Below, one piece after another: positions 55,887 through 56,935 of a DNA stretch of 56,935 nucleotides (position 1 is its first letter; the number at the start of each line of letters is the position of its first letter). The notes beneath the pieces are model-generated. The model was not told the DNA's origin. It ran no database searches and saw only the letters and a list, made by a program, of their open reading frames with translations. The position numbers and the translations under genes were made by a program. This DNA is from Comamonadaceae bacterium. Its GTDB lineage: Bacteria > Pseudomonadota > Gammaproteobacteria > Burkholderiales > Burkholderiaceae_C. The DNA is taken from assembly GCA_947478725.1 (NCBI GenBank), contig CANJWZ010000027.1, positions 1 to 56,935 of the forward strand, read 5' to 3'.

Positions 55887-56935
55887 ATGACATCAACCGC
55901 AACATCCATCGCAGTCATAGGCGGCGGCATCACCGGCGTCACCACGGCTTATGCCTTGGCCAAGCGCGGCTTTACCGTCACGCTGTTTGAGAAAAACCGC
56001 TACGTGGCCATGGAAACATCTTTTGCCAACGGCGGTCAGTTGTCCGCGTCCAATGCCGAGGTGTGGAACCACTGGTCCACCATCCTCAAGGGCATGAAGT
56101 GGATGTTAAAGAGCGACGCACCGCTCTTGGTCAACCCCAAGCCCAGCTGGCACAAGCTGAGCTGGTTTGTCGAGTTCATCAGCAACATCCCGCATTACGA
56201 ACGCAACACCGTGGCGTCGGCTCGCCTTGCCATTGACGCGCGTGACCATTTGTTTGCCTGGGCGCAGGCAGAAGGCGTGGATTTCGACCTTAAAAAAGAG
56301 GGCATCCTGCACATCTACCGCGAGAAAAAGGGCTTTGACCACGCCGGAGAAGTAAGCAAGATGCTGGCGCAAGGCGGCTTGCCGCGCCGCGCCGTTACCC
56401 CGAGCGAAATGAAGGCGATTGAGCCCACGCTGGCCGGCAAGTACTACGGCGGCTACTTCACCGAGAGCGACTCCACCGGCGACATTCACAAGTTCACCAC
56501 CGGCATGGCGCGAGCCGCTGAGCGCCTGGGTGTGCAGTGCCTGTATGGGCAAGACGTTTTGTCGCTCCACAGCGATGGCACCCAGGCTGAAGTGACCGTG
56601 GCAAATAGCGCGGCTGAAGGTGACGGTCATGTCACGCACCAGTTTGATGGGCTGGTGGTGTGCGCTGGCGTCGAGAGCCGCAGCTTTGCCGCGCAGCTGG
56701 GCGACAGGGTCAACATCTACCCGGTCAAGGGATATTCCATCACCGTCAACCTGCCCGACGCACAAAGCCAGTCGGCGGCACCCAGCGTGAGTCTGCTGGA
56801 CGACGAGACCAAGCTGGTGACCAGCCGCTTGGGCGCAGATCGTTTCCGCGTTGCCGGTACCGCCGAATTCAACGGCTACAACAAAGACATTCGCGCCGAC
56901 CGCATCCGGCCCCTTATTGCTTGGGTGAATCAGTG
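55887..56935 (+). CDS. D-amino acid dehydrogenase, DadA-like (truncated by window end)
   Basis: 349 codons are present without a stop. FAD-binding DAO family: SIAVIGGGITGVTTAYALAK, ETSFANGGQLSASNAEVWNH, and FTESDSTGDIHKFTTGMARA as in DadA small subunit. Oxidises D-amino acids to keto acids and passes electrons to quinones at the inner membrane. A GGAGA site lies 10 bases before the ATG. Last visible gene of the receptor-amidohydrolase operon. Confidence 0.9.
   Translation, partial: MTSTATSIAVIGGGITGVTTAYALAKRGFTVTLFEKNRYVAMETSFANGGQLSASNAEVWNHWSTILKGMKWMLKSDAPLLVNPKPSWHKLSWFVEFISNIPHYERNTVASARLAIDARDHLFAWAQAEGVDFDLKKEGILHIYREKKGFDHAGEVSKMLAQGGLPRRAVTPSEMKAIEPTLAGKYYGGYFTESDSTGDIHKFTTGMARAAERLGVQCLYGQDVLSLHSDGTQAEVTVANSAAEGDGHVTHQFDGLVVCAGVESRSFAAQLGDRVNIYPVKGYSITVNLPDAQSQSAAPSVSLLDDETKLVTSRLGADRFRVAGTAEFNGYNKDIRADRIRPLIAWVNQ

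Overview
The window looks like a chromosomal segment from a Burkholderiales bacterium of the family Comamonadaceae, close to Rhodoferax or Polaromonas. This is inferred from gene order (rimP-nusA-infB-rbfA-truB-typA; smpB/ratA/rnfH/DUF4124/guaB/guaA; cysI-DUF934-cysH-cysD-cysN), from the Bug-type tricarboxylate receptors, and from two families of short dispersed repeats typical of this group. No rRNA, tRNA or CRISPR array was recognised.

Layout. 1-4233: part of an AbiEi-like gene, guaA and guaB on the minus strand, with a PIN toxin / AbrB-type antitoxin pair between guaA and guaB. 4412-8328: DUF4124 protein, RnfH, RatA, SmpB, an enoyl-CoA hydratase/HIBYL-CoA hydrolase-type enzyme and a DMT exporter. 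8452-16737: the translation operon typA<-truB<-rbfA<-infB<-nusA<-rimP, driven by a consensus-like promoter followed by a terminator-like leader hairpin. 16881-19558: a molybdenum hydroxylase pair. 19835-25349: a complete yejABEF peptide ABC importer, divergent from fabI. 26219-30789: periplasmic-type DNA ligase, DUF2817 peptidase, alkB, a small protein behind a perfect FNR/ANR box, and rhlE. 30943-35811: glycine-rich RRM protein, DUF6172, yggX, an mnmC-like gene with a decayed methyltransferase half, and an amino-acid-type receptor. 36074-42241: assimilatory sulfate reduction operon. 42452-46973: fdxA, ferredoxin-NADP reductase, EVE protein, panE, trhO and a GST. 46977-48765: antitoxins beside remnants of their toxins, plus arfB. 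48895-51839: a Rieske dioxygenase operon that ends in a Bug receptor and contains a truncated VOC gene; its codon use looks different from its neighbours. 52632-56935: LysR, Bug receptor, M20 amidohydrolase and a DadA-like dehydrogenase cut by the window end.

The most unusual signal is what small repeats do to genes. A GC-rich palindromic repeat (family 1) lies just after the guaB and typA stop codons. It also occurs three times inside cysD and cysN, always in the same reading frame, adding APTL...LPPEGA-type peptide segments. An AT-richer repeat (family 2) sits directly after several stop codons, supplies the start of the DUF934 protein, and is also present in frame inside truB and yejF. A 165-bp MITE-like element with 18-bp terminal inverted repeats and a 4-bp TCAT duplication has landed exactly on the fdxA start codon. 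Together with decayed toxin genes, this is a chromosome shaped by very small mobile or repetitive elements.
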